A stretch of DNA of 64,000 nt from the NCBI GenBank assembly GCA_934597585.1, contig CAKTSA010000007.1, positions 1 through 64,000 of the forward strand. The letters run 5' to 3'. Position numbers and translations under genes: made by a program. This document shows, in pieces, positions 51,186 through 60,967 of the stretch. How positions within the stretch are numbered: position 1 is the stretch's first letter; every line of letters starts with the position of its first letter. The stretch comes from an uncultured Oscillospiraceae bacterium. GTDB taxonomy: Bacteria > Bacillota > Clostridia > Oscillospirales > Oscillospiraceae. Below the pieces are notes generated by a model. The model was not told where the DNA came from. It saw only the letters and a list, made by a program, of their open reading frames with translations, and made no database searches.

Positions 51186-52493
51186 CTACAGTGACACCCG
51201 CAGCACAAAGCGGCCGTCCTTTTCTCCGAAGGAATACATGCCGTTATACCGATCAGCTATGGAGCAAATGCTCCGCACGCCGATACCGTGTCCCGGCTCA
51301 TGGGTCACCGGCAAGCCCTTTTCAAAGGTCAGGCCCGGCGGACAGGTATTGGTCACCTGCAGAAAGAACTTGCCGCTCTTCTCATAGGCCACCAGCTCGA
51401 TATCGCAGGGCTGGCCTGCCTGGCGCAGCTTCTGGCAGGCGTGCAGCGCGTTCTCCAGGGCATTGGACAGCAGCACGCACAGGTCCGTCTCTGCCACAGG
51501 GATGAAATGGGGCACCTCCGCTCGCACCCGCAGGGGCACATCGCTCTCCTCCGCCCGCCCGGCAAAGGCCGACAGAATCAGGTTCACCGTCTCGTTCTCG
51601 CAGAAGGTCTGCACCTTCTGGCTCTCGATCTCCGCGCAGACCTCCCGGATATAGGCCTGGGCCTGCTCCGTGCGGCCATTCTCGATGCACCCGGCCAGGT
51701 ACTGCATATGGTGCCGCAGGTCGTGGCGGTACGTGCTGGCCCGCCGCTCCGATTCCCGCAGGGAGGCGATCTCACGGGTGGCCTGGGTCACCTGCAGATG
51801 CAGATTCTCCTGGCTCTGCTCCAGGCGCAGGCGCGTCTCGTTTTCCGCCGAGCTGCGCAGCACAAAGGCCAGATACGCCACACAGCACACAAAGGGCATG
51901 AACTCCACCGCCGCCGGCGTGCCCTGGGCCAGCAGGTCCGTGTAAATGCGGGTCAGATAGTCAAAGAGATACCCCACCGCCGGGATCAGGCCGAAGCGCA
52001 CCTGCATGGCGGGCTGATACCCCGCGACAGTCCGCACCGCCGGGGCCACAAAGTACAGCAGCCCCAGCAGCAGCGGCAGCGTCAGCGCCAGCTCCGCCAC
52101 GCTCTGCATCTGGGCCCCGCCGGACACCAGTGCCGCCAGCAGCAATGCCAGCCAGCGCCGCAGCTGGCAGCACAGATACGCCGTCAGTACCGAGATCACC
52201 GGCCACAGCACCTTCCGCTCCATAATAGTCAGCACCAGCACCAGCGGCATGTGGGTCACCAACGGATAGATCAGCTGCAGCAGCCGCAGGTTCGTGGTCA
52301 GGCCATAGACCGCCGCCTGGACCAGCAGGATCGCCGCCATGGACAGACCATAGGTCCACTTCCGTCCCCTGGTCCACTCCATACCGCAGAAGGCCGCCGA
52401 CAGGATCATGCCGTATACGCCCACCGCCGCGTCGTTCAGCAGCGTCACGCCGTTCCACAGGGCGGCGCTGCTCCACACCGTGCCGCTCATCAT
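51186..52493 (-). CDS. GHKL sensor histidine kinase, AgrC-like
   Basis: The N-terminal half (about residues 1-210) has six or so hydrophobic segments. The C-terminal half has the H-box in ASTYRHDLRHHMQYLAG and GHKL ATPase motifs N-box NALENALHAC and G-box GHGIGVRSI, as in AgrC-type kinases. It would autophosphorylate on His in response to an extracellular ligand and pass phosphate to the LytTR regulator whose gene overlaps by 4 bp (ATGA). No AgrB/AgrD pair is visible nearby. ATG 52493 is chosen because of that coupling. Confidence 0.9.
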   Translation of the reverse strand: MMSGTVWSSAALWNGVTLLNDAAVGVYGMILSAAFCGMEWTRGRKWTYGLSMAAILLVQAAVYGLTTNLRLLQLIYPLVTHMPLVLVLTIMERKVLWPVISVLTAYLCCQLRRWLALLLAALVSGGAQMQSVAELALTLPLLLGLLYFVAPAVRTVAGYQPAMQVRFGLIPAVGYLFDYLTRIYTDLLAQGTPAAVEFMPFVCCVAYLAFVLRSSAENETRLRLEQSQENLHLQVTQATREIASLRESERRASTYRHDLRHHMQYLAGCIENGRTEQAQAYIREVCAEIESQKVQTFCENETVNLILSAFAGRAEESDVPLRVRAEVPHFIPVAETDLCVLLSNALENALHACQKLRQAGQPCDIELVAYEKSGKFFLQVTNTCPPGLTFEKGLPVTHEPGHGIGVRSICSIADRYNGMYSFGEKDGRFVLRVSL

Positions 52494-53224
52494 AGCAGCA
52501 CCTGCTTCCGGCTGAAGGCGTATTCCAGATACCGCTCCTTCAGCTCCGAGAACCGCCCGTGGGGAATGGGGATCTCCGTCTGGTCCATCATCAGTACGCC
52601 CCGGTAGGAGATGCTCTGGATGTGGTCCATGTTCACCAGATAGGACCGGTGGGGCCGCACAAAGTTGTCATAGTCCGCCAGTTCCGCCGCCAGCTTGTCC
52701 AGGCCGCCGGCGCTCTCCAGCACCTGGCCGTTGTCCATGTGCAGCAGCAGCGTCCGGCCCACCACCTCGCAGTACATCAGCTTCTCCAGCCGGATACGGA
52801 CGATGCCGTTCTTGCAGCGCAGCATCACGCTGCTCTCCGCGCTGCGGCGGCACTCGTCCAGCACCGAATCCAGCACCTGGAAAAACGTCTCCTCCCGGAT
52901 GGGCTTGAGCTGATAGTAATAGGCGTCCACCGTATAGGACTGCACTGCGTACTCTGCCGACGAGGTCAGGAAGATGATCTTCACATTCCTGTTGTACTCC
53001 CGGATCTCCCGGGCGGCGCTGATGCCGTTCTCTCCCGGCATGATCACGTCCAGCAGCAGCACATCCGGCTGCAGCCCCCGCTCCATCGCCGCCAGCAGCT
53101 CCAGCGAGCTTTCAAAACCCCGGTACTCGATCGGCTGGTCGCAGCGCTCCCGGTATTTATCCAACAGCGCGGTGATCTGCTGCACCACCGCGGCGTCGTC
53201 GTCACAAAAGGCAATTTTTACCAT
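52490..53224 (-). CDS. LytTR-family response regulator, AgrA-like
   Basis: Receiver domain: acidic pocket CDDD (residues 7-10), phospho-Asp in VLLLDVIMPGENG, and Lys in YYYQLKPIREE. A LytTR DNA-binding domain follows (LEKLMYCEVVGRTLLLHMDNGQ, FVRPHRSYLVNMDHIQSI). ATG 53224 lies after GGGGAGC. It forms the two-component pair with the kinase gene and has its own consensus-like promoter. Likely targets include nearby genes, but no LytTR direct repeats were identified. Confidence 0.92.
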   Translation of the reverse strand: MVKIAFCDDDAAVVQQITALLDKYRERCDQPIEYRGFESSLELLAAMERGLQPDVLLLDVIMPGENGISAAREIREYNRNVKIIFLTSSAEYAVQSYTVDAYYYQLKPIREETFFQVLDSVLDECRRSAESSVMLRCKNGIVRIRLEKLMYCEVVGRTLLLHMDNGQVLESAGGLDKLAAELADYDNFVRPHRSYLVNMDHIQSISYRGVLMMDQTEIPIPHGRFSELKERYLEYAFSRKQVLL

Positions 53225-53255
53225 CCCGAAGCTCCCCGTTTCGCCTGTTCTTCAC

Positions 53256-53316
53256 GATCCGCGGTTCCGCAGATCGCTATTTTCTCTCATTATACGGGGC
53301 GGAGCTTCTTTCGTCA
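53256..53316 (-). promoter_or_regulatory. Promoter and leader palindrome of the two-component operon
   Basis: Minus strand: TTGACG (53316-53311), 17-nt spacer, TATAAT (53293-53288). An inverted repeat of GATC-n-GCGG and CCGC-n-GATC (53256-53275) lies just past the start site, as an operator or leader hairpin. Confidence 0.72.
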
Positions 53317-53412
53317 AGGCACGGTTTTTCTGAAAATCTCCCGCGCTTTTTCTATGCACCGGCACGGAAATGTGCTATACTGTTGTTACCATCGTTCAAA
53401 GGAGGCCGCGCC

Positions 53413-53973
53413 ATGCATCTTTTTGACCATCTGCACACCGTCAACACCCATCGCCGCCTGGTGCGGCACTACTGTCTGAAGCTGGGGCTAGTGTGGCAGG
53501 GCCTGACCCACGACCTGAGCAAATACAGCCCCACCGAGTTCTGGCGCAGCGTGAAATACTACCAGGGCTACCGCAGCCCCAACGACGCTGAGCGCATCGC
53601 CAACGGCGTCAGCTTGTCGTGGCTGCACCACAAGGGCCGCAACCGCCATCACTTCGAGTACTGGATCGACTACTGCCTCCGTCCCGACGGCAGCGTATAC
53701 ATCGGCGGCTGCAAGATGCCCAAGAAATACGTGGCCGAGATGTTCTGCGACCGCATTGCCGCCTGCCGGGTCTATCAGAAAGAGAAATACACCGACGCCT
53801 CGCCCTGGGAGTACTACCAGCGCAGCAAGGACCTGAAGCACACCGACGCCGGCCGCTACATGCACGCCGACACGGCGGCCCTGCTGGCCCGCTGGCTCCT
53901 CATGCTGAAGGACCAGGGCGAGGACGCCGCCTTTTCTCAAATCAGGAAGGAGCTGCAAGACCCCGACTATTGA
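53413..53973 (+). CDS. DUF5662-family protein
   Basis: ATG 53413 follows AAAGGAGGCCGCGCC. The 186-residue protein matches DUF5662: HRRLVRHYCLKLGLVWQGLTHDLSKYSPTEFW, LSWLHHKGRNRHHFEYW and MPKKYVAEMFCDRIAA. The many conserved His and Asp residues (THDLSKY, HHKGRNRHH) suggest a metal-binding, HD-like helical site, but the activity is not established. A TATACT box lies upstream (53376-53381). Two small membrane-protein genes follow on the same strand. Confidence 0.88.
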   Translation: MHLFDHLHTVNTHRRLVRHYCLKLGLVWQGLTHDLSKYSPTEFWRSVKYYQGYRSPNDAERIANGVSLSWLHHKGRNRHHFEYWIDYCLRPDGSVYIGGCKMPKKYVAEMFCDRIAACRVYQKEKYTDASPWEYYQRSKDLKHTDAGRYMHADTAALLARWLLMLKDQGEDAAFSQIRKELQDPDY

Positions 53974-53991
53974 TAAAGGAGGCACATAGCG

Positions 53992-54192
53992 TTGATACTG
54001 TTAAGCATACTGCTGCTGGTCATCGGTTTCCTGATGCTGCGCTTTCCCGGAGAGATCTATGACTTGACAGAACGTTGGAAATCCAACACGCCCGGTGAAC
54101 CTTCCAAGTGGTACAGGATTAGTCTCCGCGTCGGCGGTATCGCCTTCCTGCTGGTCGGCGTGATGGGGCTGATCTACCCTCTTGTACAGTAA
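53992..54192 (+). CDS. Small two-helix membrane protein (66 aa), DUF6199-like
   Basis: TTG 53992 lies 9 nt after AAAGGAGG. Two hydrophobic helices (LLSILLLVIGFLMLRFP and VGGIAFLLVGVMGLIYPLV) flank a polar loop with LTERWKSNTPGEPSKWYRIS. The RWKS...EPS-xWY pattern resembles DUF6199. Function unknown. It follows the DUF5662 gene by 18 nt. Confidence 0.75.
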   Translation: MILLSILLLVIGFLMLRFPGEIYDLTERWKSNTPGEPSKWYRISLRVGGIAFLLVGVMGLIYPLVQ

Positions 54193-54213
54193 CTCTGTTT
54201 GTGAGGTAACACG

Positions 54214-54528
54214 ATGCTTCTTATTCTTCATCTTTTCATCACAGGTCTTTTTGTTCTGCTGGGCGTCATCTTCGCTCTCGGTAAAGGCGCTGACCTGATT
54301 GCCGGTTACAACACGGCTTCCACCGAGGAAAAGGAAAAATACGATGTGAAAAAGCTCTGCAAAGCGATGTCGCGCTTTATGTTTGCGCTTGCCGCCTGCT
54401 GGCTCGTGATCGCGACCAGTGAAATATTTCAAACCCTGATCCTGTTATGGATCGGTCTCGCCCTGTTTCTTCTCGCCATTGTTACCGGTCTTATTTACAT
54501 GAACACCGGAAACCGGTGCAAAAAATGA
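54214..54528 (+). CDS. DUF3784-family membrane protein
   Basis: ATG 54214 follows GTGAGGTAACACG. The 104-residue protein has three hydrophobic segments and the DUF3784 signature LIAGYNTASTEEKEKYDVKKLCKAM in its first loop. The family is widespread in clostridia and uncharacterised. It is probably the last gene of the DUF5662 run and ends at a strong bidirectional terminator. Confidence 0.87.
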   Translation: MLLILHLFITGLFVLLGVIFALGKGADLIAGYNTASTEEKEKYDVKKLCKAMSRFMFALAACWLVIATSEIFQTLILLWIGLALFLLAIVTGLIYMNTGNRCKK

Positions 54529-54540
54529 CGTATGTCCATA

Positions 54541-54578
54541 AAAAAACAGCCTGCGAGCTTGCTCGTAGGCTGTTTTTT
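54541..54578. terminator. Bidirectional terminator between DUF3784 and glgP
   Basis: An 18-bp stem AAAAAACAGCCTGCGAGC with a TT loop (one G-U), T6 on both strands. Confidence 0.92.
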
Positions 54579-54586
54579 ATGATTCC

Positions 54587-57007
54587 TCACTTCTTATACG
54601 GCACATGCCAGATGGTGTCGGCATAGTCGGCAATCGACCGGTCGGCGGCGAAGATGCCGCTGCGGGCGATGTTGATCAGGCTCATACGGTTCCAGTTCTC
54701 CTGGTCGCCATAGACCCGGACCATCCGCTGCTCCGCCTCGGCATAGGTGGGCAGGTCTGCCAGCAGCATATACTGATCCGGCGGGCAGTCCGCGCCGAAC
54801 ACCAGCCGCTGCCACAGATCCTCGTAGCTGACGCCGTCGGAGAAGCCGGTCTTCAGCTGATCCACCACCCGGCGCAGCATGGGATCCCGCTCATACAGCA
54901 GATGGGGATCGTAGCTGCGCTGGAGATGGGCCACCTCGTCGGAGTGCAGGCCGAACAGGAACATGTTGTCGTCCCCCAGCACCTGATGCATCTCCACGTT
55001 GGCGCCGTCCAGGGTGCCAACGGTCAGCGCGCCGTTCATCATGAACTTCATGTTGCCGGTGCCGCTGGCCTCCTTGCCGGCGGTGGAAATCTGCTGGCTC
55101 ACCTCGCTGGCGGGGATCAGCATCTCCGCCATGGACACGCGGTAGTTCTCCAGGAACACCACCTGCAGCTTGTCCTTGCAGATGGGATCGTTGTTGATCT
55201 GATCCGCCAGGGAGTTGATGAGGTGAATGATCCGCTTGGCCACGGCATAGCCCGGGGCTGCCTTGGCGCCGAACAGGAACGTGTGGGGCGCAAAGGCCAT
55301 GTTGGGATCGTCCCGCAGCTGCTGATAGAGGTAGATGATGTGCAGGGCGTTCATCAGCTGGCGCTTGTACTCGTGCAGGCGCTTCACCTGCACGTCGAAG
55401 ATGCCGTCGGTATTCAGCACCACGCCCTGCTGGCGATAGGCCCACTTGGCAAAGGCCTCCTTGTTGGCCTTCTTGATCTGGCCCAGCCGCAGCAGAACCT
55501 CCTTGTCGTCGGCCCAGCGCTCCAGGCCTTTCATCTCGCCGGCGTGGGTGAGATAGCCCTCCCCCACCGTGTCCTTCAGCAGGCTGTCCAGGCCCGGGTT
55601 GATCTGGCTGAGCCAGCGGCGGTGATCCACACCGTTGGTGACGTTCTTGAACTTGTCCGGCTCCATGACGCACTGGTCGTGGAACACATCCTTGCGGAGG
55701 ATATCCGAGTGCAGAGCGCTGACGCCGTTGACCGCCATGCCGCCCGCGATACACAGGTTGGCCATCCGCACCGCGCCGTCCCAGATGACAGCCATACGGG
55801 CCACCTTGTCCATGTCGCCGCGATAGAACGCGGTGATCTTCTCCTGATAGCGGCGGGCGATCTCGGTGAGGATCTGCCAGATACGGGGCAGCAGCGTCTC
55901 AAACAGCTGCTGGGGCCAGACCTCCAACGCCTCAGCCAGCACCGTATGGTTGGTGTAGGCCACGGAGTGGGTGGTGATGTCCCACGCCTCGTCCCAGCCC
56001 AGGCCCGCGTCGTCGATGAGGATGCGCATCAGCTCCGGGATCACCAGGGCGGGGTGGGTGTCGTTGATCTGGATGACATTCTTCTTGTGGAAGTTCTTCA
56101 GGGTGCCGTACTGCTGGATGTGCTGGCGGGTGATGGACTGCACCGTGGCGGACACGAAGAAGTACTGCTGCTTCAGCCGCAGGGACTTGCCCTCGTAGTG
56201 ATTGTCCTCGGGATACAGCACCTTGGAGATCACGTCGGCCATGGCCCGCTCCTCGCCGGAGCGGAGGTACTGGCCCTGGGAGAACAGCTTCATGTCGATG
56301 GGCTTGGGGGACTTGGCGTCCCACAGCCGCAGGGTGTTCACATGGTCGGTGTCGTAGCCCGCGATCTCCATGTCGCAGGGCACCGCCAGCACGCGGGTAT
56401 AGTCCTCATGCACCACCATCAGGTGGCCGTTGTCCCAGCGGGTGCGGACAGTGCCGCCGAAGTGGACCTCCTCCGTCTCCTGGGGCTTGGGCAGCAGCCA
56501 CGCGTCGCCCAGCGGCTTCCAGTCGTCGGGCAGCTCCACCTGCTGGCCCTCCACGATCTTCTGCTTGAACAGGCCCAGCTCATAGCAGATGGAATAGCCG
56601 GTGGCGGGGATCTCCAGCGTGGTCATGCTGTCCAGATAGCAGGCGGCCAGGCGGCCCAGACCGCCGTTGCCAAGGCCCGCGTCCGGCTCCATGTCGAAGA
56701 TATCGGCAGCCTTGAAGCCCAGGTCCTCGATGGCCTCCTGCAGCTGGGGCAGCACGTTCAGGTTATAGGCGTTCTTCATCAGGCTGCGGCCCATCAGGAA
56801 CTCCAGGGACAGATAGTGGACCCGGCGGGCGCCCTCCCGGGCGGCCTTTTCCCGGCTCTCCACCCCGTGCTCGGCCATGATGTCGCGCAGCACCATAGCG
56901 CAGGCCTTCAGCATTTCGCCGTCGCTGGCCTGCTGTTCGGTGCAGCCGTAATTCAGCCGCAGCTTGCGGATGATAGCCTCCTTCATGTCATGCTTGGTAT
57001 AGGTCAT
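54587..57007 (-). CDS. glgP: Glycogen/alpha-glucan phosphorylase
   Basis: The 806-residue protein is a full-length GT35 phosphorylase that releases glucose-1-phosphate from alpha-1,4-glucans. N-terminal YLSLEFLMGRSL and the GNGGLGRLAACYLDSM block, central HTVLAEALEVWP and DQCVMEPDKFKNVTNGVDHRRWL, and the PLP-lysine region EASGTGNMKFMMNGALTVG are all present. ATG 57007 follows AAGGAGACAATCGCAT. It is the last gene of the glycogen operon, 14 nt after glgA, giving synthesis and breakdown in one transcript. Confidence 0.97.
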   Translation of the reverse strand: MTYTKHDMKEAIIRKLRLNYGCTEQQASDGEMLKACAMVLRDIMAEHGVESREKAAREGARRVHYLSLEFLMGRSLMKNAYNLNVLPQLQEAIEDLGFKAADIFDMEPDAGLGNGGLGRLAACYLDSMTTLEIPATGYSICYELGLFKQKIVEGQQVELPDDWKPLGDAWLLPKPQETEEVHFGGTVRTRWDNGHLMVVHEDYTRVLAVPCDMEIAGYDTDHVNTLRLWDAKSPKPIDMKLFSQGQYLRSGEERAMADVISKVLYPEDNHYEGKSLRLKQQYFFVSATVQSITRQHIQQYGTLKNFHKKNVIQINDTHPALVIPELMRILIDDAGLGWDEAWDITTHSVAYTNHTVLAEALEVWPQQLFETLLPRIWQILTEIARRYQEKITAFYRGDMDKVARMAVIWDGAVRMANLCIAGGMAVNGVSALHSDILRKDVFHDQCVMEPDKFKNVTNGVDHRRWLSQINPGLDSLLKDTVGEGYLTHAGEMKGLERWADDKEVLLRLGQIKKANKEAFAKWAYRQQGVVLNTDGIFDVQVKRLHEYKRQLMNALHIIYLYQQLRDDPNMAFAPHTFLFGAKAAPGYAVAKRIIHLINSLADQINNDPICKDKLQVVFLENYRVSMAEMLIPASEVSQQISTAGKEASGTGNMKFMMNGALTVGTLDGANVEMHQVLGDDNMFLFGLHSDEVAHLQRSYDPHLLYERDPMLRRVVDQLKTGFSDGVSYEDLWQRLVFGADCPPDQYMLLADLPTYAEAEQRMVRVYGDQENWNRMSLINIARSGIFAADRSIADYADTIWHVPYKK

Positions 57008-57021
57008 ATGCGATTGTCTCC

Positions 57022-58449
57022 TTACAACTTGGAATAGATATCGTGATAGATGCGGGCGCTGCGCGTCCAGCTGAAATCGGCGGTCATGCCCCGCCGCTGC
57101 ACGGCGGCAAAGCCCGCCCTGTCGCCTCGGTAAAGTCCGGTGGCCTGCCCCATGACGGACAGCATAGCCCCGGCGTCATACGCCTCAAACAGATACCCCG
57201 TGCCATCCTCCTGGCCCACCTGGCAGGAGTGGACGCTGTCGGCCAGTCCGCCAGTGCGGCGGACGATGGGCACCGCGCCATAGCGCATGGCGATCATCTG
57301 GGAAAGGCCGCAGGGCTCGCTGCGGGATGGCATCAGGAACAGGTCGGCGCCGGCATAGATGCGGCGGCTCAGTCCCTCGGAATACGTAATGAGCGCCGCG
57401 GCGCGGCCCACATAGCGGCCCGCCTGAGCCCGGAAGAAGTCCTCATAGTACCCCTCGCCCTGGCCCAGCACCACCAGCTGACAGCCAGTGGCCATGATGC
57501 CGTCAAAGCCGTCCCGGATCAGCTCCATACCCTTGTGGCCCACCAGGCGGCTGATGACCGCCACCAGCGGCGTGTCCGGCTCCTCCCGCAAGCCCAGGGA
57601 CACCTGAAGGTCGGCCTTGCAGGCCGCCTTGCCGGTCATGTCGTCGGGGCTGTAGTGAACAGGGATGGCCATATCGTGGGCCGGGTCGTAGGAGGTCATG
57701 TCAATGCCATTCAGCACGCCGTGCATCTTATAGCCGATGGCATTGACGATGGACGCCATGCCATGGGCATAGTAGTCGTCGTGGAGCTGCTGGGCATAGG
57801 TGGGGCTGACGGTGGTCACCGCGTCGGACACCAGCATGGCAGCCTTCATCAGATTCACGTCGCCGTCCATCTGGAGGGTGCCGTCGTTCCACCAGCCCTC
57901 GTGCAGGCCGAACAGGTCGGCCACCGTGTCGGCGCCATAGCGGCCCTGATACTCGATATTATGGATGGTAAACACGGTTTTGATACCCCGCACCGCGTCC
58001 CAGCGGGTGGCAACATCCTTGAGATAGACGGGCACCAGCGCCGTCTGCCAGTCGTTGCAATGGATCACCTCCGGCATCCAGTCCATACTGGGCAGCAGAT
58101 CCACCACCGCCTTGCTGAAAAAGGCAAAGCGTTCGCCGTCGTCATACTCGCCGTACAGGCGGCCACGGCGGAAATAGTGCTCGTTGTCCACGAAATACCA
58201 CGTCACGCCACGGTACTCCATGACGAACAATCCGCAGTACTGGTGCCGCCATGCCACATCCACATAGATATAGCTGCGGTACACCATCCGCTGCCGCCAC
58301 TCCTGAGGGATCTTATCATACAGCGGCAGGATCACCGCCACCTGGTCGCCGTTCTCGGCCAGAGATACCGGCAGGCTCCCTGCCACGTCCGCAAGACCGC
58401 CTGTCTTGCAAAAAGGAAACGCCTCACTGGCGGCAAACAGTATTTTCAT
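57022..58449 (-). CDS. glgA: Glycogen synthase (ADP-glucose type, GT5)
   Basis: The 475-residue protein begins MKILFAASEAFPFCKTGGLADVAGSLP, with the KTGGLADV ADP-glucose-binding motif. It has VIHCNDWQTALVPVYLK, TIHNIEYQGRYG and the C-terminal MPSRSEPCGLSQMIAMRYGAVPIVRRTGGLADSV. It elongates alpha-1,4-glucan chains from ADP-glucose made by GlgC/GlgD. ATG 58449 follows GAAGGAGATTGCTAT. A 157-bp spacer holding a large palindromic repeat separates it from glgD upstream. Confidence 0.97.
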   Translation of the reverse strand: MKILFAASEAFPFCKTGGLADVAGSLPVSLAENGDQVAVILPLYDKIPQEWRQRMVYRSYIYVDVAWRHQYCGLFVMEYRGVTWYFVDNEHYFRRGRLYGEYDDGERFAFFSKAVVDLLPSMDWMPEVIHCNDWQTALVPVYLKDVATRWDAVRGIKTVFTIHNIEYQGRYGADTVADLFGLHEGWWNDGTLQMDGDVNLMKAAMLVSDAVTTVSPTYAQQLHDDYYAHGMASIVNAIGYKMHGVLNGIDMTSYDPAHDMAIPVHYSPDDMTGKAACKADLQVSLGLREEPDTPLVAVISRLVGHKGMELIRDGFDGIMATGCQLVVLGQGEGYYEDFFRAQAGRYVGRAAALITYSEGLSRRIYAGADLFLMPSRSEPCGLSQMIAMRYGAVPIVRRTGGLADSVHSCQVGQEDGTGYLFEAYDAGAMLSVMGQATGLYRGDRAGFAAVQRRGMTADFSWTRSARIYHDIYSKL

Positions 58450-58491
58450 ATAGCAATCTCCTTCACAATGTCAAGTACCGAATAGCGTTTC

Positions 58492-58577
58492 GTAGGGGCC
58501 GATGCCTACATCGGCCCGCACGGTTCACGATGGCATTTTCGATATACGGACGGGCCGATGTGGGCATCGGCCCCTAC
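58492..58577. repeat. 86-bp palindromic repeat unit in the glycogen operon
   Basis: A 27-bp arm beginning GTAGGGGCCGATGCCTACAT (58492-58518) pairs with 58551-58577, with one mismatch and a 32-nt loop. It resembles dispersed MITE or REP-like palindromes. It lies inside the operon between glgD and glgA. Confidence 0.85.
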
Positions 58578-58606
58578 AACAATAATGGTCGGATTTCATG
58601 CCAGTC

Positions 58607-59719
58607 TTATAGTTTCGTATTCTTCTCCACCACCAGCGGATACTGGGCGTGGCCGGCCATGGCCACGTCGCCGCCAAACTCCACGTTCTTATCGGCGATG
58701 ACGCAGCGGATAGATGCCCCGGCCTTTACCACTGTATTCTTGAAGAGGATACTGTTTTCCACATGGGCGCCCTTTTCCACCCGGACGCCCCGGAACAGCA
58801 CGCAGTTGCGGACGCTGCCCTGGATGTCGCACCCGTCGGAGATCAGTGAGTTGACGCACTCACCGTCCGGGTCGATATAGGTGGAGGCGGCGTCGTTCTC
58901 CTTGGCGTACACCGGCCGCTGGGGGCAGAACAGCTCCGAGCGGATCTCCGGCCGCAGCAGCTCCATGCTGTGCTGGTAGTAGGCCTGCATCGAGTTGATG
59001 CGGGCGGCAAAGCCGTCCCACACATAGCCGTTGAACCGCAGGGCCTTGCCTTTCTCCTGCAGGACGTTCCGGCGGAAGCTGTAACGGTCATGGGCCATGC
59101 ACTCCTCCACCAGCTCCAGCAGCAGATCGCGGCTCAGCAGGAAGATATTCAGGCTCTGATAGCCCTCCGGCGTGCGGATATCGTAAGCGGTGTCCACAAT
59201 GCGGCCGGTGTCGTCCAGTTTGAAATATGTGTCGCCGCTCTCACCGGGATGGCTGGTGCACACGCAGGTCATGTCCGCGCCGGAGGCCATGTGGGCGTCC
59301 AGTACCTGCCGCAGCGGCAGATTGGCCACCAGATCGCTGTCGGACAGCACCACGTAGTCCTGGCGGATATGCTGCAGGTATTCAATGACGCAGCCCAGGG
59401 CCTCCATCTTGCCCCGGAAGGGCCCCACGGTGCCCCGGCTCTCGCTGTAGGCGAAGGCAGGCAGCAGCTTCAATCCGCCGGTCTTGCGGCTCAGATCCCA
59501 GCTCTTGCCGGTGCCCAGGTGGTCCAGCATGCTCTGGCACTTGCCGTGCATGATGACACCCACGTCGGTGATCCCGGCGTTGACCATGTTGGACAGCATG
59601 AAGTCCACCACCCGATAATCGCCGCCGAAGGGCAGCGAGCCGTGGATGCGGTTGGCCGTCAGCTGGCCCAGGCCCGGCTTCTCCCCATAGGAGAAGATGA
59701 TCCCGTGCATTCCCTTCAT
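58607..59719 (-). CDS. glgD: GlgD, non-catalytic ADP-glucose pyrophosphorylase subunit
   Basis: The 370-residue protein resembles GlgC in fold but lacks the GGxGSRL nucleotide loop (here [24 protein letters not shown]). It keeps the scaffold [14 protein letters not shown] and the C-terminal left-handed beta helix ([39 protein letters not shown]). In Firmicutes GlgD forms a complex with GlgC and raises its activity. The ATG at 59719 overlaps the glgC stop (ATGA), favouring a 1:1 ratio. Ribosome-binding site AAAGGAGGCC. Confidence 0.95.
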   Translation of the reverse strand: MKGMHGIIFSYGEKPGLGQLTANRIHGSLPFGGDYRVVDFMLSNMVNAGITDVGVIMHGKCQSMLDHLGTGKSWDLSRKTGGLKLLPAFAYSESRGTVGPFRGKMEALGCVIEYLQHIRQDYVVLSDSDLVANLPLRQVLDAHMASGADMTCVCTSHPGESGDTYFKLDDTGRIVDTAYDIRTPEGYQSLNIFLLSRDLLLELVEECMAHDRYSFRRNVLQEKGKALRFNGYVWDGFAARINSMQAYYQHSMELLRPEIRSELFCPQRPVYAKENDAASTYIDPDGECVNSLISDGCDIQGSVRNCVLFRGVRVEKGAHVENSILFKNTVVKAGASIRCVIADKNVEFGGDVAMAGHAQYPLVVEKNTKL

Positions 59720-60930
59720 CGCGCGGCCTCCTTTCCGTGAGTGCGGTCAAGCATGGTCTTGGGCGGCACAGTCTCCCGCTCCGCCACCTCAGTGTGGGGG
59801 CCCAACACGGCGATGCCCCATGCCTCGGGGTCTGCCGCCTCCTCCGGCGGCGCGCCCACCAAGGCCTTGCGGCCGATGCGGCACCCCTCGCCCACGATGG
59901 CGTAGGACACCCGCGCGCCATCCTCGATGACCGCGCCGGGCATCACCACAGAATAGGACACCTCCGCCCGCTGGCCCACATAGCAGCCGGTGGACAGGAC
60001 GCTGTTCTTCACCTCGCCCAGGATCTCGCAGCCCCGGGCCACAGCACTGTTGCCCACGTCGGCATGCTCACCCACATAGGCGGGCGGGCAGATGGCGGTG
60101 CGGCCGTGGATGGGCCAGCGCCCGTCCAGCAGATTCAGCCCGGAGCCGGGGGTCAGCATGTCCATGTTGGCATCCCACAAGCTGTCCAGGGTGCCCACGT
60201 CCTTCCAGTAGCCCTCGAACCGATAGGCCACCATTTTCTCCCCGGCATTCAGCATGGCGGGGATGATGTCCTTGCCGAAGTCGTTGCTGGAGCCCGCCTT
60301 GGCCTCGTCGGCGATGAGATATGCCCGCAGCTTGGCCCAGGTGAAGATATAGATGCCCATGGAGGCCAGATTGCTCTTGGGCTCCTTGGGTTTTTCGGCG
60401 AATTCGGTGATGTTGTCCTGGTCGTCCACATTCATGATGCCAAAGCGGCTGGCCTCGGACCAGGGCACCTCCATCACGGAGATGGTGCAGGCCGCCCCGG
60501 CCTCCTTGTGGCGGCGCAGCATATCGGAGTAGTCCATCTTATAGATATGGTCGCCGGACAGCACCGCCACATAGTCCGGGTCGTACAGATCCACGAACCC
60601 GATGTTCTGATAGATGGCGTTGGCGGTGCCCTTGTACCACACCGCGCCGGTGGCGCTCTGGTACGGCGGCAGGATGTGGACGCCGCCATTGGTCCGGTCC
60701 AGCTCCCAGGGCTGGCCGTTGCCGATGTAGTTGTTCAGCTCCAGCGGCCGGTACTGGGTCAGCACGCCCACCGTGTCGATGCCGGAGTTGGCACAGTTGG
60801 ACAGGGGAAAATCGATGATGCGGAACTTCCCGCCGAAGGGTACGGCGGGCTTTGCCATGTCGCCGGTCAGCACGTGCAGGCGGCTTCCCTGCCCGCCGGC
60901 CAGCAGCATGGCGATACACTCTTTTTTCAT
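59716..60930 (-). CDS. glgC: Glucose-1-phosphate adenylyltransferase, catalytic subunit
   Basis: The 404-residue protein has the nucleotide-binding loop [39 protein letters not shown], the [11 protein letters not shown] substrate motif, [12 protein letters not shown], and a C-terminal left-handed beta helix. It makes ADP-glucose from ATP and glucose-1-phosphate, the committed step in glycogen synthesis. ATG 60930 follows AGGAGGTGCAGCCAC. It lies 37 nt after glgB and overlaps glgD by 4 bp. Confidence 0.97.
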   Translation of the reverse strand: MKKECIAMLLAGGQGSRLHVLTGDMAKPAVPFGGKFRIIDFPLSNCANSGIDTVGVLTQYRPLELNNYIGNGQPWELDRTNGGVHILPPYQSATGAVWYKGTANAIYQNIGFVDLYDPDYVAVLSGDHIYKMDYSDMLRRHKEAGAACTISVMEVPWSEASRFGIMNVDDQDNITEFAEKPKEPKSNLASMGIYIFTWAKLRAYLIADEAKAGSSNDFGKDIIPAMLNAGEKMVAYRFEGYWKDVGTLDSLWDANMDMLTPGSGLNLLDGRWPIHGRTAICPPAYVGEHADVGNSAVARGCEILGEVKNSVLSTGCYVGQRAEVSYSVVMPGAVIEDGARVSYAIVGEGCRIGRKALVGAPPEEAADPEAWGIAVLGPHTEVAERETVPPKTMLDRTHGKEAAR

Positions 60931-60967
60931 GTGGCTGCACCTCCTGATCTTCGTAAAACGGCACGGC

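Noticed and set aside
54605-57037. 810-codon plus-strand ORF
   Set aside because: Exact antisense of glgP; composition is a mirror of the phosphorylase codons.
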